The notes under the pieces were generated by a model. The model did no database searches. It had not been told where the DNA came from and saw only the letters and a list, made by a program, of their open reading frames with translations. The position numbers were made by a program, and so were the translations under genes. Positions 7,639 through 16,225 of a stretch of DNA of 64,000 nucleotides are shown here, piece after piece. This DNA is from Streptomyces sp. LUP47B (GTDB lineage: Bacteria; Actinomycetota; Actinomycetes; Streptomycetales; Streptomycetaceae): positions 461,842 to 525,841 of the forward strand of contig NZ_MJAH01000002.1 in NCBI RefSeq assembly GCF_001746295.1, written 5' to 3'. Each line of letters starts with the position of its first letter. The first letter of the stretch is position 1.

Positions 7639-8334
7639 TCACGTGCCGGGGCGCTGGGCCCGGGGTTCCGTGAGGTCGATCAGGCGGCACACCGTCTCGA
7701 TGTCGATCTTCACCTGGGCGATGGAGGCCCGGCCCGAGAGCCAGGTGATCAGGGCCGAGTGCCAGGTGTGCTCGATGACGCGGACCGCGGAGAGCTGCTC
7801 GGGCGTCGGGTCGTCGAGCCCCATGGCGTCCAGGATGATCAGCGTGGTCTGGTGGGAGACCTGGTCGACCTCGGGGCTCACACTGCGGTCCGCGAAGGTC
7901 AGCGCGCGGACCATCGCGTCCGCGAGGTGCGGCTCGCGCTGGAGCGCCCGGAAGGCCCGCATCAGGGTCTCCGCGACCCGCTCGGCCGCCGTGTTGCCCT
8001 GCGGCGGCTTCTTGCGGAGCGTGCCGTGCATGTGTTCCAGCTGGTCCTGCATGGTGGCGACCAGCAGATGGATCTTGGAGGGGAAGTAGCGGTAGAGGGT
8101 GCCGAGCGCCACCTGTGAGGACTCCGCGACCTCCCGCATCTGCACCGCGTCGAACCCGCCGCGGCTCGCCAACTGCGCGCTCGCGTGCAGGATGCGGCGG
8201 CGCCGCGCCTCCTGCCGCTCGGTCAGCGGCGGTGCGTCGGGCCGTGCGGTGCCGGCTTCCACTCTGGCGGGCTTGGCCACCTTGTCCACCTTGGGTTCCG
8301 TGACAGTCCGTGAGGATGTGTGATCACTCAGCAT
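7639..8334 (-). CDS. TetR-family regulator, KstR-like
   Basis: DNA-binding repressor of about 231 residues. The helix-turn-helix region reads GGFDAVQMREVAESSQVALG followed by TLYRYFPSKIHLLVA, closely resembling KstR, the mycobacterial repressor of cholesterol catabolism genes; the C-terminal ligand domain (LADAMVRALTFADRSVSPEV, WHSALITWLSGRAS) also follows KstR. Start chosen at ATG 8334 (MLSDHTSS); a TTG at 8424 would place the start inside the operator and has no ribosome site. KstR ligands are CoA thioesters of sterol metabolites; here the ligand is only inferred. Operators at 8428 (own promoter), 5446 and 23415 define a likely regulon. Confidence 0.85.
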   Translation of the reverse strand: MLSDHTSSRTVTEPKVDKVAKPARVEAGTARPDAPPLTERQEARRRRILHASAQLASRGGFDAVQMREVAESSQVALGTLYRYFPSKIHLLVATMQDQLEHMHGTLRKKPPQGNTAAERVAETLMRAFRALQREPHLADAMVRALTFADRSVSPEVDQVSHQTTLIILDAMGLDDPTPEQLSAVRVIEHTWHSALITWLSGRASIAQVKIDIETVCRLIDLTEPRAQRPGT

Positions 8335-8427
8335 GCCAGGGTGCCGGTCGTGGCGTGAATCACCTGATCCACCGCTCACAGGACCCCTACCTGCCGGTAG
8401 ATTCAGAGCCTCCTGAACGATCAAGTC

Positions 8428-8441
8428 TGAAACTTGTTCTA
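8428..8441. promoter_or_regulatory. KstR-like operator (regulator / glycosyltransferase divergent promoters)
   Basis: TGAAACTTGTTCTA, reverse complement TAGAACAAGTTTCA, fits TnnAACnnGTTnnA fully. It lies between the divergent genes at 8334 and 8496, so it could serve autoregulation and control of the GT4 operon. Confidence 0.7.
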
Positions 8442-8495
8442 GATTACCTTCTCGTCGTAATCTCGCGGGACAGTGCAGGCAGAAGGGGGCCCAGA

Positions 8496-9890
8496 GTGAC
8501 CGCTGAGGCCAGTCAGGCAGGGGCCTTTGAGGACCCGGCCGCCGACGGCGAGCGACCGCTCCGTATCGCGCTCCTCACCTACAAAGGGAACCCGTTCTGC
8601 GGCGGCCAAGGTGTCTATGTACGCCACCTCTCCCGCGAACTGGCCCGCCTCGGCCACCGCGTCGAGGTCATCGGCTCCCAGCCGTACCCCGTACTCGATC
8701 CCGGTTACGACGGCCTGAGCCTGACCGAGCTGCCCAGCCTGGACCTCTACCGCTCCCCGGATCCCTTCCGCACCCCGAAACGCGACGAGTACCGCGACTG
8801 GATCGACGCCCTGGAAGTCGCCACGATGTGGACCGGCGGCTTCCCGGAGCCGCTCACCTTCTCCCTGCGGGCCCGACGTCATCTCCGGGCCCGCAGCGGT
8901 GAGTTCGACGTGGTCCACGACAACCAGACCCTCGGCTACGGCCTGTTGGGCGATGTCGGCGCCCCGCTGGTGACCACCATCCACCACCCCATCACCGTGG
9001 ACCGGCAGTTGGAGCTGGACGCGGCCGAGGGCCGGTGGCAGCGGCTGTCCAAGCGCCGCTGGTACGCCTTCACCCGTATGCAGAAGCGGGTGGCCCGCCG
9101 CCTGCCGTCCGTGCTCACCGTCTCCGGCACCTCCCGCCAGGAGATCGTCGAGCACCTGGGCGTACGCGAGGACCGGATCCACGTCGTCCACATCGGCGCG
9201 GACACCGACCAGTTCGCGCCGGATCCGTCGGTGCGGGTGGTGCCGGGCCGGATCGTCACGACCTCCAGCGCGGACGTCCCCCTCAAGGGCCTCGTCTTCC
9301 TCGTCGAGGCGCTGGCGAAGGTCCGCACCGAACACCCCGGGGCGCACCTGATAGTTGTCGGCAAGCGGCCGGCCGAGGGCCCGATCGCCCAGGCCATGGA
9401 GCGCTACGGCCTCGAAGGCGCCGTCGAGTTCGTCAAGGGCATCTCGGACGCCGAACTGGTCGACCTCGTCCGCTCGGCGGAGGTCGCCTGCGTGCCCTCG
9501 CTCTACGAGGGCTTCTCCCTCCCGGCGGCGGAGGCGATGGCGACGGGCACCCCGCTGGTCGCCACGACGGGCGGCGCGATCCCCGAGGTCGCCGGGCGCG
9601 ACGGCGAGACCTGCCTGGCGGTACCGCCGGGGGACCCGGGCGCACTGGCGACCGCCCTGAGCCGTCTGCTGGGCGACCCGGAGCTGAGGGCGCGACTCGG
9701 CCGGGCCGGACGTGAGCGGGTACTGGCGAAGTTCACCTGGGCGAAAGCCGCGGAGGGCACGGTTGCCCGCTACCGCGAGGCGATCGCCGGCCCCGCCACC
9801 ACGCTTCCCGGCCGCTCCGCGGCCTCCCGGGGTGTCGCACCCCTGACCACAGACACCGGTGTCTATCCCGAAAGCAGGGCCACGTGCTGA
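8496..9890 (+). CDS. Glycosyltransferase family 4 protein
   Basis: A 464-residue retaining GT-B glycosyltransferase, probably using a nucleotide sugar. Seen: N-terminal glycine-rich loop YKGNPFCGGQGVYVRHLS, mid-protein VVHIGADTDQFAP, and the C-terminal donor-site EX7E region SLYEGFSLPAAEAMATGTPL. The GTG at 8496 is preceded by AAGGGGG. It starts a three-gene operon in which each gene overlaps the next (9884-9890; 10615-10618). The operon is divergent from the KstR-like regulator with a shared operator, suggesting it is regulated with lipid/steroid genes. No membrane helix is seen; acceptor unknown, perhaps a lipid. Confidence 0.88.
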   Translation: MTAEASQAGAFEDPAADGERPLRIALLTYKGNPFCGGQGVYVRHLSRELARLGHRVEVIGSQPYPVLDPGYDGLSLTELPSLDLYRSPDPFRTPKRDEYRDWIDALEVATMWTGGFPEPLTFSLRARRHLRARSGEFDVVHDNQTLGYGLLGDVGAPLVTTIHHPITVDRQLELDAAEGRWQRLSKRRWYAFTRMQKRVARRLPSVLTVSGTSRQEIVEHLGVREDRIHVVHIGADTDQFAPDPSVRVVPGRIVTTSSADVPLKGLVFLVEALAKVRTEHPGAHLIVVGKRPAEGPIAQAMERYGLEGAVEFVKGISDAELVDLVRSAEVACVPSLYEGFSLPAAEAMATGTPLVATTGGAIPEVAGRDGETCLAVPPGDPGALATALSRLLGDPELRARLGRAGRERVLAKFTWAKAAEGTVARYREAIAGPATTLPGRSAASRGVAPLTTDTGVYPESRATC

Positions 9891-10618
9891 CCGTCGACTT
9901 CTCCCGGTTCCCGCTCGCGCCGGGCGACCGCGTCCTGGACCTCGGCTGCGGGGCCGGCCGGCACGCGTTCGAGTGCTACCGGCGCGGCGCGCAGGTCGTG
10001 GCGCTGGACCAGAACGCCGAGGAGATCCGCGAGGTCGCGAAGTGGTTCACGGCGATGAAGGAGGCGGGCGAGGCACCGGAAGGGGCCACCGCCACCGCGA
10101 TGGAGGGCGACGCCCTGGCCCTTCCCTTCCCCGACGAGTCCTTCGACGTCGTGATCATCTCCGAGGTGATGGAACACATCCCGGACGACAAGGGCGTACT
10201 CGCCGAGATGGTCCGGGTGCTCAAGCCGGGCGGGCGGATCGCCGTCACCGTCCCGCGCTATGGCCCCGAAAAGGTCTGCTGGGCACTGTCCGACGCCTAC
10301 CACGAGGTCGAGGGCGGCCACATCCGCATCTACAAGGCGGACGAACTGCTCGCGAAGATCCGCGAGGCCGGCCTCAAGCCCTACGGCTCCCACCACGCGC
10401 ACGCCCTGCACTCCCCGTACTGGTGGCTCAAGTGCGCCTTCGGCGTCGACAACGACAAGGCGCTGCCGGTGCAGGCGTACCACAAGCTGCTGGTCTGGGA
10501 CATCATGAAGAAGCCGCTGGCCACCCGGGTCGCCGAGCAGGCACTGAACCCGCTGATCGGCAAGAGCTTCGTGGCCTACGCGACCAAGCCGCACCTTCCG
10601 CGGGTGGCCACGTCGTGA
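9884..10618 (+). CDS. Class I SAM-dependent methyltransferase
   Basis: A 244-residue methyltransferase of the Methyltransf_11 type. Seen: SAM-binding motif VLDLGCGAGRHAF (about residues 17-29), acidic motif II region VVALDQNAEEI, FDVVIISEVMEHI, and LKPGGRIAVTVPRY. The C-terminal extension (AHALHSPYWWLKCAFG) is aromatic-rich and may contact a lipid or membrane. GTG start within the 3' end of the GT4 gene (7-bp overlap), and its stop overlaps the next start. Working between a glycosyltransferase and a toroid protein, it may modify the same glycan or lipid; the substrate is not evident. Confidence 0.85.
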   Translation: MLTVDFSRFPLAPGDRVLDLGCGAGRHAFECYRRGAQVVALDQNAEEIREVAKWFTAMKEAGEAPEGATATAMEGDALALPFPDESFDVVIISEVMEHIPDDKGVLAEMVRVLKPGGRIAVTVPRYGPEKVCWALSDAYHEVEGGHIRIYKADELLAKIREAGLKPYGSHHAHALHSPYWWLKCAFGVDNDKALPVQAYHKLLVWDIMKKPLATRVAEQALNPLIGKSFVAYATKPHLPRVATS

Positions 10619-11685
10619 CCACTCCCCGGACAGAACACCTCGTCCTGCCCGGGGTCCTCACCGCCGAGCAGGCCGCCGCGACCGTCGCCGGGATCCTGGC
10701 CGCGCAGCGGGAGGACGGGGCGATCCCGTGGTTCCGCGGGCACCACCTCGACCCGTGGGACCACACCGAGGCCGCGATGGCACTGGACGCGGCGGGCGAG
10801 CACGAGGCGGCCGAGCGGGCCTACGAATGGCTCGCACGGCACCAGAACGAGGACGGTTCCTGGTACGCGGCCTACCAGGACGGCGACTTCGCGCAGGTCA
10901 CCGACCGGGGGCGCGAGACGAACTTCGTCGCCTACATAGCCGTAGGCGTGTGGCACCACTATCTGTCCACCGGTGACGACATGTTCCTCGACCGGATGTG
11001 GCCGACGGTGTACGCGGCGATCGAGTTCGTGCTCGAACTCCAGCAGCCGGGCGGGCAGATCGGGTGGAAGAGGGAGGACGACGGCAGAGACCTCACCGAT
11101 GGGCTGCTCACCGGCTCCTCCTCGATCCACCACGCCCTGCGGTGCGCCCTCGCGATCGCCGAACAGCGCGAAGAGGCCCAGCCGGACTGGGAGTTGGCGG
11201 TCGGGGCACTGCGACACGCGATCCGCAGGCACCCCGAACGCTTCCTCGACAAGGACCGCTACTCGATGGACTGGTACTACCCGGTCCTGGGCGGGGCGTT
11301 GACCGGCGTGGAGGCCAAGTCCCGTATCGAGGAGGGCTGGGAGCGGTTCGTCGTGCCCGCTCTCGGGGTGCGCTGCGTCGTCCCCAACCCGTGGGTCACG
11401 GGCGGGGAGTCGGCCGAACTCGCGCTGGCCCTGTGGGTGACGGGCGAGTCCGACCGGGCGCTGGACATCCTCCAGTCGATCCAGCATCTGCGGGACCCGG
11501 AGAGCGGGCTGTACTGGACCGGCTACGTGTTCGAGGACGGGGCGGTGTGGCCGCAGGAGCTGACCACGTGGACGGCGGGATCGCTGCTGCTGGCCGTCGC
11601 CGCGCTCGGTGGCCATGAGGCCACCTGCGCGGTGTTCGGCGGCGAGCGCCTGCCGCTGGGGCTCGACCCGGACTGCTGCGCCTGA
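10615..11685 (+). CDS. Alpha/alpha-toroid protein (prenyltransferase/GH15-like fold)
   Basis: A 356-residue cytoplasmic protein with no signal peptide. Repeats such as ILAAQREDGAIPWFRGHHLD, WLARHQNEDGSWYAAYQDGD and IQHLRDPESGLYWTGYVFED are the QW-like turns of (alpha/alpha)6 barrels found in terpene cyclases, prenyltransferases and six-hairpin glycosidases. No DxDD or prenyltransferase zinc ligands are evident, so I cannot tell a hydrolase from a binding protein; acidic residues near TGSSSIHH and WPQELTTWTAGS could be glycosidase-like. GTG start overlaps the methyltransferase stop. Conserved linkage with GT4 and methyltransferase suggests a common glycoconjugate pathway. Confidence 0.7.
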   Translation: MTTPRTEHLVLPGVLTAEQAAATVAGILAAQREDGAIPWFRGHHLDPWDHTEAAMALDAAGEHEAAERAYEWLARHQNEDGSWYAAYQDGDFAQVTDRGRETNFVAYIAVGVWHHYLSTGDDMFLDRMWPTVYAAIEFVLELQQPGGQIGWKREDDGRDLTDGLLTGSSSIHHALRCALAIAEQREEAQPDWELAVGALRHAIRRHPERFLDKDRYSMDWYYPVLGGALTGVEAKSRIEEGWERFVVPALGVRCVVPNPWVTGGESAELALALWVTGESDRALDILQSIQHLRDPESGLYWTGYVFEDGAVWPQELTTWTAGSLLLAVAALGGHEATCAVFGGERLPLGLDPDCCA

Positions 11686-11700
11686 GCGCTCGGTCCGGTC

Positions 11701-11994
11701 TCAGTGACGGTGGGCGCGGTTGGCGATGGCGTGGCCCACGAACAGGTAGACGACCGCTGCCAGACCGTAGCCCGCGACCACCCGGGCCCAGGCCTCGTCG
11801 AAGGTGAACAGGTCGTAGGACCAGCCGGCGAGCCAGCGGGCGGCATCGTGGATGAACTGCACGAAGTCGTTCGCCCGGTTGGCGTCCAGCAGGTACATCA
11901 GGATCCACAGGCCCAGGATGAGGGCCATGATGTCGGCGACGACCGCTATGACCGTCCCGGCTGAGTTGGCACCACGGCGCGTATGAGTGGACAT
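11701..11994 (-). CDS. Small membrane protein, two to three helices
   Basis: A 97-residue protein with hydrophobic segments at about residues 13-37 (GTVIAVVADIMALILGLWIL) and 70-90 (VVAGYGLAAVVYLFVGHAI), joined by an amphipathic loop rich in aromatic residues. No catalytic motif is seen. It is convergent with the toroid gene (15 bp apart). I do not recognise a function; actinobacterial proteins of this size and layout are usually annotated as hypothetical. Confidence 0.75.
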   Translation of the reverse strand: MSTHTRRGANSAGTVIAVVADIMALILGLWILMYLLDANRANDFVQFIHDAARWLAGWSYDLFTFDEAWARVVAGYGLAAVVYLFVGHAIANRAHRH

Positions 11995-12046
11995 GTTGTT
12001 CGAATGGCCGCGAATTCCTTGACGAAACCTGGCGTCATGGCTTGCG

Positions 12047-13057
12047 TCACACGTTGAGCTCCGCCAGCACCCGCAGCGACTCCCGGTCCGGAGCCAGCGC
12101 CAGCAGGTCCGTCACCGGGCCCTTGCGCCACGACTCCAGCCGCTCCGCGATACGTTCGCGCGGCCCGACCAGGGAGATCTCGTCGGCGAACGCGTCCGGC
12201 ACGGCGAGCACGGCCTCCTCGCGGCGGCCCTCCAGGAACAGCCGCTGGATCCTGCGCGCCTGCTCCTCGTACCCCATGCGGGCCATCAGATCGGCGTGGA
12301 AGTTGCGGGCCGCGTGGCCCATCCCGCCGATGTAGAAGCCCAGCATCGTCTTGACCGGCAGCAGCCCTTCGGCCACGTCGTCACAGACCCGCACCTGGGC
12401 CATGGGGGCCACGAGGAAGCCCTCCGGAGCCTCGGCCAGCGAGGCCTCGTAGACCTCGGGCCGGTTCGGCGACCAGTACAACGGCAGCCAGCCGTCCGCG
12501 ATCCGGGTCGTCTGCGCGATGTTCTTCGGCCCCTCGGCACCCAGGAGGACGGGCAGTTCGGCACGCAGGGGATGGGTGATCGGCTTGAGCGCCTTGCCGA
12601 GCCCGGTGCCGTCCGGGCCCCGGTAGGGGTGGGAGTGGAAGCGGCCGTCCAGCTCGACCGGCGCCTGCCTCCTGAGGACCTGACGTACGACGTCGACGTA
12701 CTCCCGGGTCGCGGTCAGCGGCGACTTGGGGAACGGACGGCCGTACCAGCCCTCGACGACCTGCGGCCCGGACAGCCCGAGGCCCAGCATGACCCGCCCG
12801 CCGGAGAGATGGTCCAGGGTCAGGGCGTGCATGGCGGTCGTGGTGGGGGAGCGGGCGGCCATCTGGGCAACGGCCGTACCCAGCCTGATCGTCGACGTCC
12901 GCGCCGCGATCCAGGTGAGCGGTGTGAAAGCGTCCGACCCCCATGACTCGGCCGTCCACACCGAGTGATAGCCGAGCCGCTCGGCCTCCTGGGCCAGCGG
13001 CACATGGCGGGGGTCGGGGCCGCGGCCCCAGTAGCCGAGCGCAAGACCGAGTCGCAC
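12047..13057 (-). CDS. LLM-class F420-dependent oxidoreductase
   Basis: A 336-residue TIM-barrel luciferase-like monooxygenase-family protein. Seen: N-terminal RLGLALGYWGRG, EAERLGYHSVWTAESWGSDA (typical F420-family second helix), TIRLGTAVAQMAARSPTTTA and the LSGGRVMLGLGLSGPQVVEG motif. Known relatives use deazaflavin F420 as hydride donor or acceptor. The GTG at 13057 follows CAGGAGGC; longer frames lack a ribosome site. A perfect palindrome just upstream (13066-13080) is a probable operator. The substrate cannot be told from sequence. Confidence 0.88.
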   Translation of the reverse strand: MRLGLALGYWGRGPDPRHVPLAQEAERLGYHSVWTAESWGSDAFTPLTWIAARTSTIRLGTAVAQMAARSPTTTAMHALTLDHLSGGRVMLGLGLSGPQVVEGWYGRPFPKSPLTATREYVDVVRQVLRRQAPVELDGRFHSHPYRGPDGTGLGKALKPITHPLRAELPVLLGAEGPKNIAQTTRIADGWLPLYWSPNRPEVYEASLAEAPEGFLVAPMAQVRVCDDVAEGLLPVKTMLGFYIGGMGHAARNFHADLMARMGYEEQARRIQRLFLEGRREEAVLAVPDAFADEISLVGPRERIAERLESWRKGPVTDLLALAPDRESLRVLAELNV

Positions 13058-13065
13058 GACGCCTC

Positions 13066-13080
13066 CTGACGATATGTCAG
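13066..13080. promoter_or_regulatory. Palindromic operator candidate upstream of the LLM gene
   Basis: CTGACgatatGTCAG: 5-bp arms in perfect inverted repeat, 8 bp before the GTG start and overlapping the ribosome-binding region. The form is typical of TetR or FadR-type sites; it differs from the KstR-like core. Confidence 0.45.
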
Positions 13081-13173
13081 CTCTTCGGGAGCGCTCGCGA
13101 ATGTACGGCAACGGCCCCCCGCCCGGAAGGGGCGAGGGGCCGTCCTACGACCTTGAGGACCGCGAGGCTGGGC

Positions 13174-14019
13174 TCAGCCGCGCTGGATGCCGCTCGTGTC
13201 CTGCAGCACACCACGACGGCCGTCCTGCGTCTGGGCGACCAGACCCGGACCACGCTGCTCGACGGCCAGGTACCAGGTACCCGGCGCGAGTTCGGCGATC
13301 GGCGTCGGCGAACCGTCCTCCGCGAACAGCGGGCGCGGCACCGGCACGGCGAACCAGAACGGCGAGAACTCCGCGGCCGGCGGCTGCGGGGCCTGCGCCT
13401 GCGGCTGCGGCTGAGGCTGCGCGCCGAACGGCTGCCCCGGCTGCGGCTGACCGCCGTAGGGCTGACCCTGCGGCCCGGCCTGCTGCCCCGGCTGCTGGGC
13501 ACCCGGGTAGCCGTAACCACCGGGCGGCTGGGCACCGTAGGGCTGCGGCTGGGGCGGCTTCGGAGCCGGGACGAGACCGGCCTGGAGGGCGGGAACGAGC
13601 GGGGTGGCGACGGCGGCCGCGGCCATGACCAGCGTGGCGACGAGAGCGAGGATCAGACCGATACCGGCGCTGACCGAGTTCGAACTGGAGCCGTAGTCCG
13701 CGGCGCTCAGCGGGTCGAAGACGTTCCCGAGCGCGCTCCAGGCGGCGAACACCGTGAACGCGACGCCGACTTGACCGAGGTCGAGCCCCGCCACCTTGGG
13801 AAGCTGCGACAGGCCGCGCGACAGAACGACAAGAACGGCACCGATGATGCCCGCGAGGACAACCCCCATCACGACCGGACCGCTCGCCCAGGCGCTGGGG
13901 AGGTCGGCGTCGTCGGGGGCTCCGTCGACCGAGTAGAGATCAAGGAACGACGCGATGAACAGCAACACCGCTGCACCGATCACCACGCCGTCGCCTCGAG
14001 TGAGGGAGCGGATATTCAC
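13174..14019 (-). CDS. DUF5336-type membrane protein
   Basis: A 281-residue protein. Seen: hydrophobic segments at about residues 12-30, 46-66, 85-100 and 115-145, then a Pro/Gln/Gly-rich stretch (about 150-215, built of PYG and QPQPQ repeats) and a globular C-terminal part (WFAVPVPRPLFAEDGSPTPI, then GTWYLAVEQRGPGLVAQTQD) resembling a small beta domain. The pattern fits DUF5336 of actinobacteria. Function unknown; the four helices and low-complexity linker suggest a cell-envelope role. Confidence 0.75.
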   Translation of the reverse strand: MNIRSLTRGDGVVIGAAVLLFIASFLDLYSVDGAPDDADLPSAWASGPVVMGVVLAGIIGAVLVVLSRGLSQLPKVAGLDLGQVGVAFTVFAAWSALGNVFDPLSAADYGSSSNSVSAGIGLILALVATLVMAAAAVATPLVPALQAGLVPAPKPPQPQPYGAQPPGGYGYPGAQQPGQQAGPQGQPYGGQPQPGQPFGAQPQPQPQAQAPQPPAAEFSPFWFAVPVPRPLFAEDGSPTPIAELAPGTWYLAVEQRGPGLVAQTQDGRRGVLQDTSGIQRG

Positions 14020-14104
14020 TTCAAGTCCTTCGTAGGTCGTCTCGTCGTCGGTAGACCCTATCGTCCGCCCGGCGGAGCGTACGAGGGGATCCGCCCGCTG
14101 ATCC

Positions 14105-15007
14105 TCACCCGCGCAGGAAACTCACCAAACCCTCAGAGATTCCCTGCGCGGCCTTCTGCCGCCAGGCCCCGCTCGTGAGCAGGGCCGCGTCCTTGCTGTC
14201 GCGCATGTTGGCGCACTCGATGAACACCTTGGGCACCGTTGAGAGGTTGAGGCCGCCCAGGTCGGTGCGGGTGTCCAGTCCGGTGCCGTCGCCGATGTAG
14301 TTGGAGGGGGCGGTGCGCGTCACGCGTCCGAAGTCGTGCGCGATGCGCTCGCCGAGCTGGGCGGAGGGGGCGACGATCCGGCGGGTGTCGGCGATGCCCT
14401 TGTGGACACGGCCCGGAAGGATCACGTGGTAGCCGCGCTGCCCGGCGCTCGCGCCGTCCGCGTGGATGGATACGACGGCGTCCGCGTGTGCCGTGTTGCC
14501 GATCCTGGCCCGCTCGTCCACACAGGGGCCGTAGGGCCGGTTGCCGTCCTGGGTCAGTTTCACCGTCGCGCCCTGCCTCTCCAGCAGCGTGCGCAGCCGG
14601 TGGGCGACGTCGAGGGTGAACTTCGCCTCCGCGTAACCGGAGTTGGTCGACGTCCCCGTCGTATCGCACTCCTTGCGGTTCGTACCGATGTCCACCTTGC
14701 GGTTGATCTCGGCCGTGTGGCGGAAGTTGGTGAGGTTGTGCCCGGGGTCGATGACGACGACCTTGCCCCGTAGCGAGCCGAGCGGCTTCTTGTCCTCGAT
14801 GGTGGTGGAGGAGACGGTCGGTGGAGCGCTCGCCCGCGGACTCGCCGCGGCCGTTGTCACGCCGCCGTCGGCAGCCCCGCTCACCCCCGCGTACACCAGC
14901 CACCCGAGCAGCGCGCCCGGCACGAGCACGGCGAGGGCGAGGGTCAGTGGCCGGCGCCGGGGGCGGCGGGGCTGGGGGGACTCGAATTCAGGGCCTTCGT
15001 ACGACAC
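14105..15007 (-). CDS. N-acetylmuramoyl-L-alanine amidase (Amidase_3), membrane anchored
   Basis: Zinc amidase that cleaves the bond between MurNAc and the peptide stem of peptidoglycan. About 300 residues: short cytoplasmic tail, one helix (LALAVLVPGALLGWLVYAG), a Ser/Ala/Pro linker, then the catalytic domain with VVVIDPGHN (Zn His), a Zn Glu in GYAEAKFTLD, VVSIHAD (Zn His) and catalytic Glu in KVFIECANMRD. Cysteines at NRKECDT and YGPCVDE could form a disulphide. Start taken at GTG 15007 (VSYEGPEFES); the ribosome site is weak. Likely acts in cell-wall remodelling outside the membrane. Confidence 0.9.
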   Translation of the reverse strand: MSYEGPEFESPQPRRPRRRPLTLALAVLVPGALLGWLVYAGVSGAADGGVTTAAASPRASAPPTVSSTTIEDKKPLGSLRGKVVVIDPGHNLTNFRHTAEINRKVDIGTNRKECDTTGTSTNSGYAEAKFTLDVAHRLRTLLERQGATVKLTQDGNRPYGPCVDERARIGNTAHADAVVSIHADGASAGQRGYHVILPGRVHKGIADTRRIVAPSAQLGERIAHDFGRVTRTAPSNYIGDGTGLDTRTDLGGLNLSTVPKVFIECANMRDSKDAALLTSGAWRQKAAQGISEGLVSFLRG

Positions 15008-15029
15008 GTCTGCGACTCTAACCGCGCTC

Positions 15030-15683
15030 TCAGATCCCCGCCCGCACCCGCCGCAACACCCGCAGCGAGTCGGTCGCCGAGACCTCGGTGAACGCGCCGG
15101 AGTCGAGGGCCCTGAGGTACACCCGGTAGGGCGCCTGCCCGGTGAACTCGTCCTCCGGGTCGGGGAACACGTCGTGGATGACGAGCAGCCCGCCCTCGGC
15201 GACATGGGGGGCCCAGCCCTCGTAGTCGGCGTTCGCGTGCTCGTCGGTGTGACCGCCGTCGATGAAGACCAGACCGAGCGGGGCGCCCCAGACCTTCGCG
15301 ATCTGCGGAGAACGGCCGACCAGGGCGACCACGTGCTCCTCCAGCCCGGCCCGGTGCAGGGTCCTGCGGAAGGTGGGCAACGTGTCCATCAGCCCGAGCT
15401 CGGCGTCCACCGTCTCCGGATCGTGGTACTCCCACCCCGGCTGCTGCTCCTCGCTGCCGCGGTGATGATCGACGGTGAGCGCGGTGACGCCGGCCTCCCG
15501 GGCCGCGTCGGCCAGCAGGATCGCGGACCGGCCACAGTACGTACCGACCTCCAGCAGCGGCAGCCCGAGCCGCCCGGCGTCCAGAGCGGCTTCATGGAGG
15601 GCCAGCCCCTCACCCAGGGGCATGAACCCCTTGGCAGCCTCGAAGGCGGCGAGGATCTCGGGCTTGGGTGCGGCCGCGGCCAT
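15030..15683 (-). CDS. Class I SAM-dependent methyltransferase (Methyltransf_24 type)
   Basis: A 217-residue methyltransferase. Seen: LLEVGTYCGRSAILLADAAR (glycine-rich SAM loop), VDHHRGSEEQQ (acidic ribose contact region), GLVFIDGGHTDEHANADYEG and GGLLVIHDVFPDPEDEF. This layout matches the Methyltransf_24/cephalosporin-hydroxylase-like group found in many actinomycetes. It lies 22 bp upstream of the amidase gene on the same strand, so the two are probably co-transcribed. Substrate unknown. Confidence 0.85.
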   Translation of the reverse strand: MAAAAPKPEILAAFEAAKGFMPLGEGLALHEAALDAGRLGLPLLEVGTYCGRSAILLADAAREAGVTALTVDHHRGSEEQQPGWEYHDPETVDAELGLMDTLPTFRRTLHRAGLEEHVVALVGRSPQIAKVWGAPLGLVFIDGGHTDEHANADYEGWAPHVAEGGLLVIHDVFPDPEDEFTGQAPYRVYLRALDSGAFTEVSATDSLRVLRRVRAGI

Positions 15684-15850
15684 GCGGTTCCTCTCGGTCG
15701 TACGTGGGGGTCAGACGTCGTACGACCGCCATCCCGCCGCACGCCTCTCCGGACGCCCCATGCTGCCGCACTCGCCGCCGCGCGGGGGACAGGGGGTGGG
15801 GAAGGCGCGGCGAGGGCATGCTGCTGGTCGCCGCGAGGGAGGGGCGCGCT

Positions 15851-16166
15851 GGGCGTGCCGTGAGTGTTCCGGTGGCACTCGGGGGCAGGTGGGGCCTGCG
15901 GCTGTGGGTTCGACGAGCGCGGCGTCGGGACGGGCGTGCTGTGCGTGTTCCGGTGGCCCTCGGCGCCGGGTGGCGGGGGCCGTCGGCCAGGTGGGGGGCC
16001 TGCGGCTGTGGGTTCGATGAGCGTGAACGCGGTGGCGGGGCGGGCCCGATGGGCGTGCTGTGTCTGTTCCGGTGCGTCTCGGCGCCGGGTGGCGGGGGCC
16101 GTAGGTCGGATGGGGGCGCCTGCGGCTGTGGGTTCGATGAGCGCGAGCGCGGTGTCGGGACGGGCG
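15851..16166. repeat. Imperfect tandem repeats of about 81-119 bp in a 592-bp non-coding region
   Basis: Units begin GGGCGTGC at 15851, 15932 and 16051. Each contains CTGCGGCTGTGGGTTCGA followed by (T/C)GAGCG; units 2 and 3 also share GGCGCCGGGTGGCGGGGGCC. The first unit lacks about 38 bp. Minus-strand translation gives a repeated SSNPQPQAPP, but with no ribosome site and no family match. No gene is seen from 15684 to 16275. Confidence 0.8.
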
Positions 16167-16225
16167 GGGGTTCGATCGGAGTGGGCGTCCTCGGGCCTAC
16201 GTCCTTCCGGGCGCCCCCGACGCAA

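Noticed and set aside
8422..8424. TTG start giving a longer form of the KstR-like regulator
   Set aside because: The codon lies 4 bp from the operator with no ribosome site; the KstR-like region starts well downstream and ATG 8334 suffices.
10615..11685. Calling the toroid protein a prenyltransferase or terpene cyclase
   Set aside because: The repeats fit the fold, but no DDXXD, DxDD or zinc-ligand motifs are seen, so the activity is not assigned.
12943..14178. Long plus-strand open frame over the LLM and DUF5336 genes
   Set aside because: It is the antisense of two well-supported genes; its sequence is Arg/Gly-rich low complexity typical of G+C-rich shadows.
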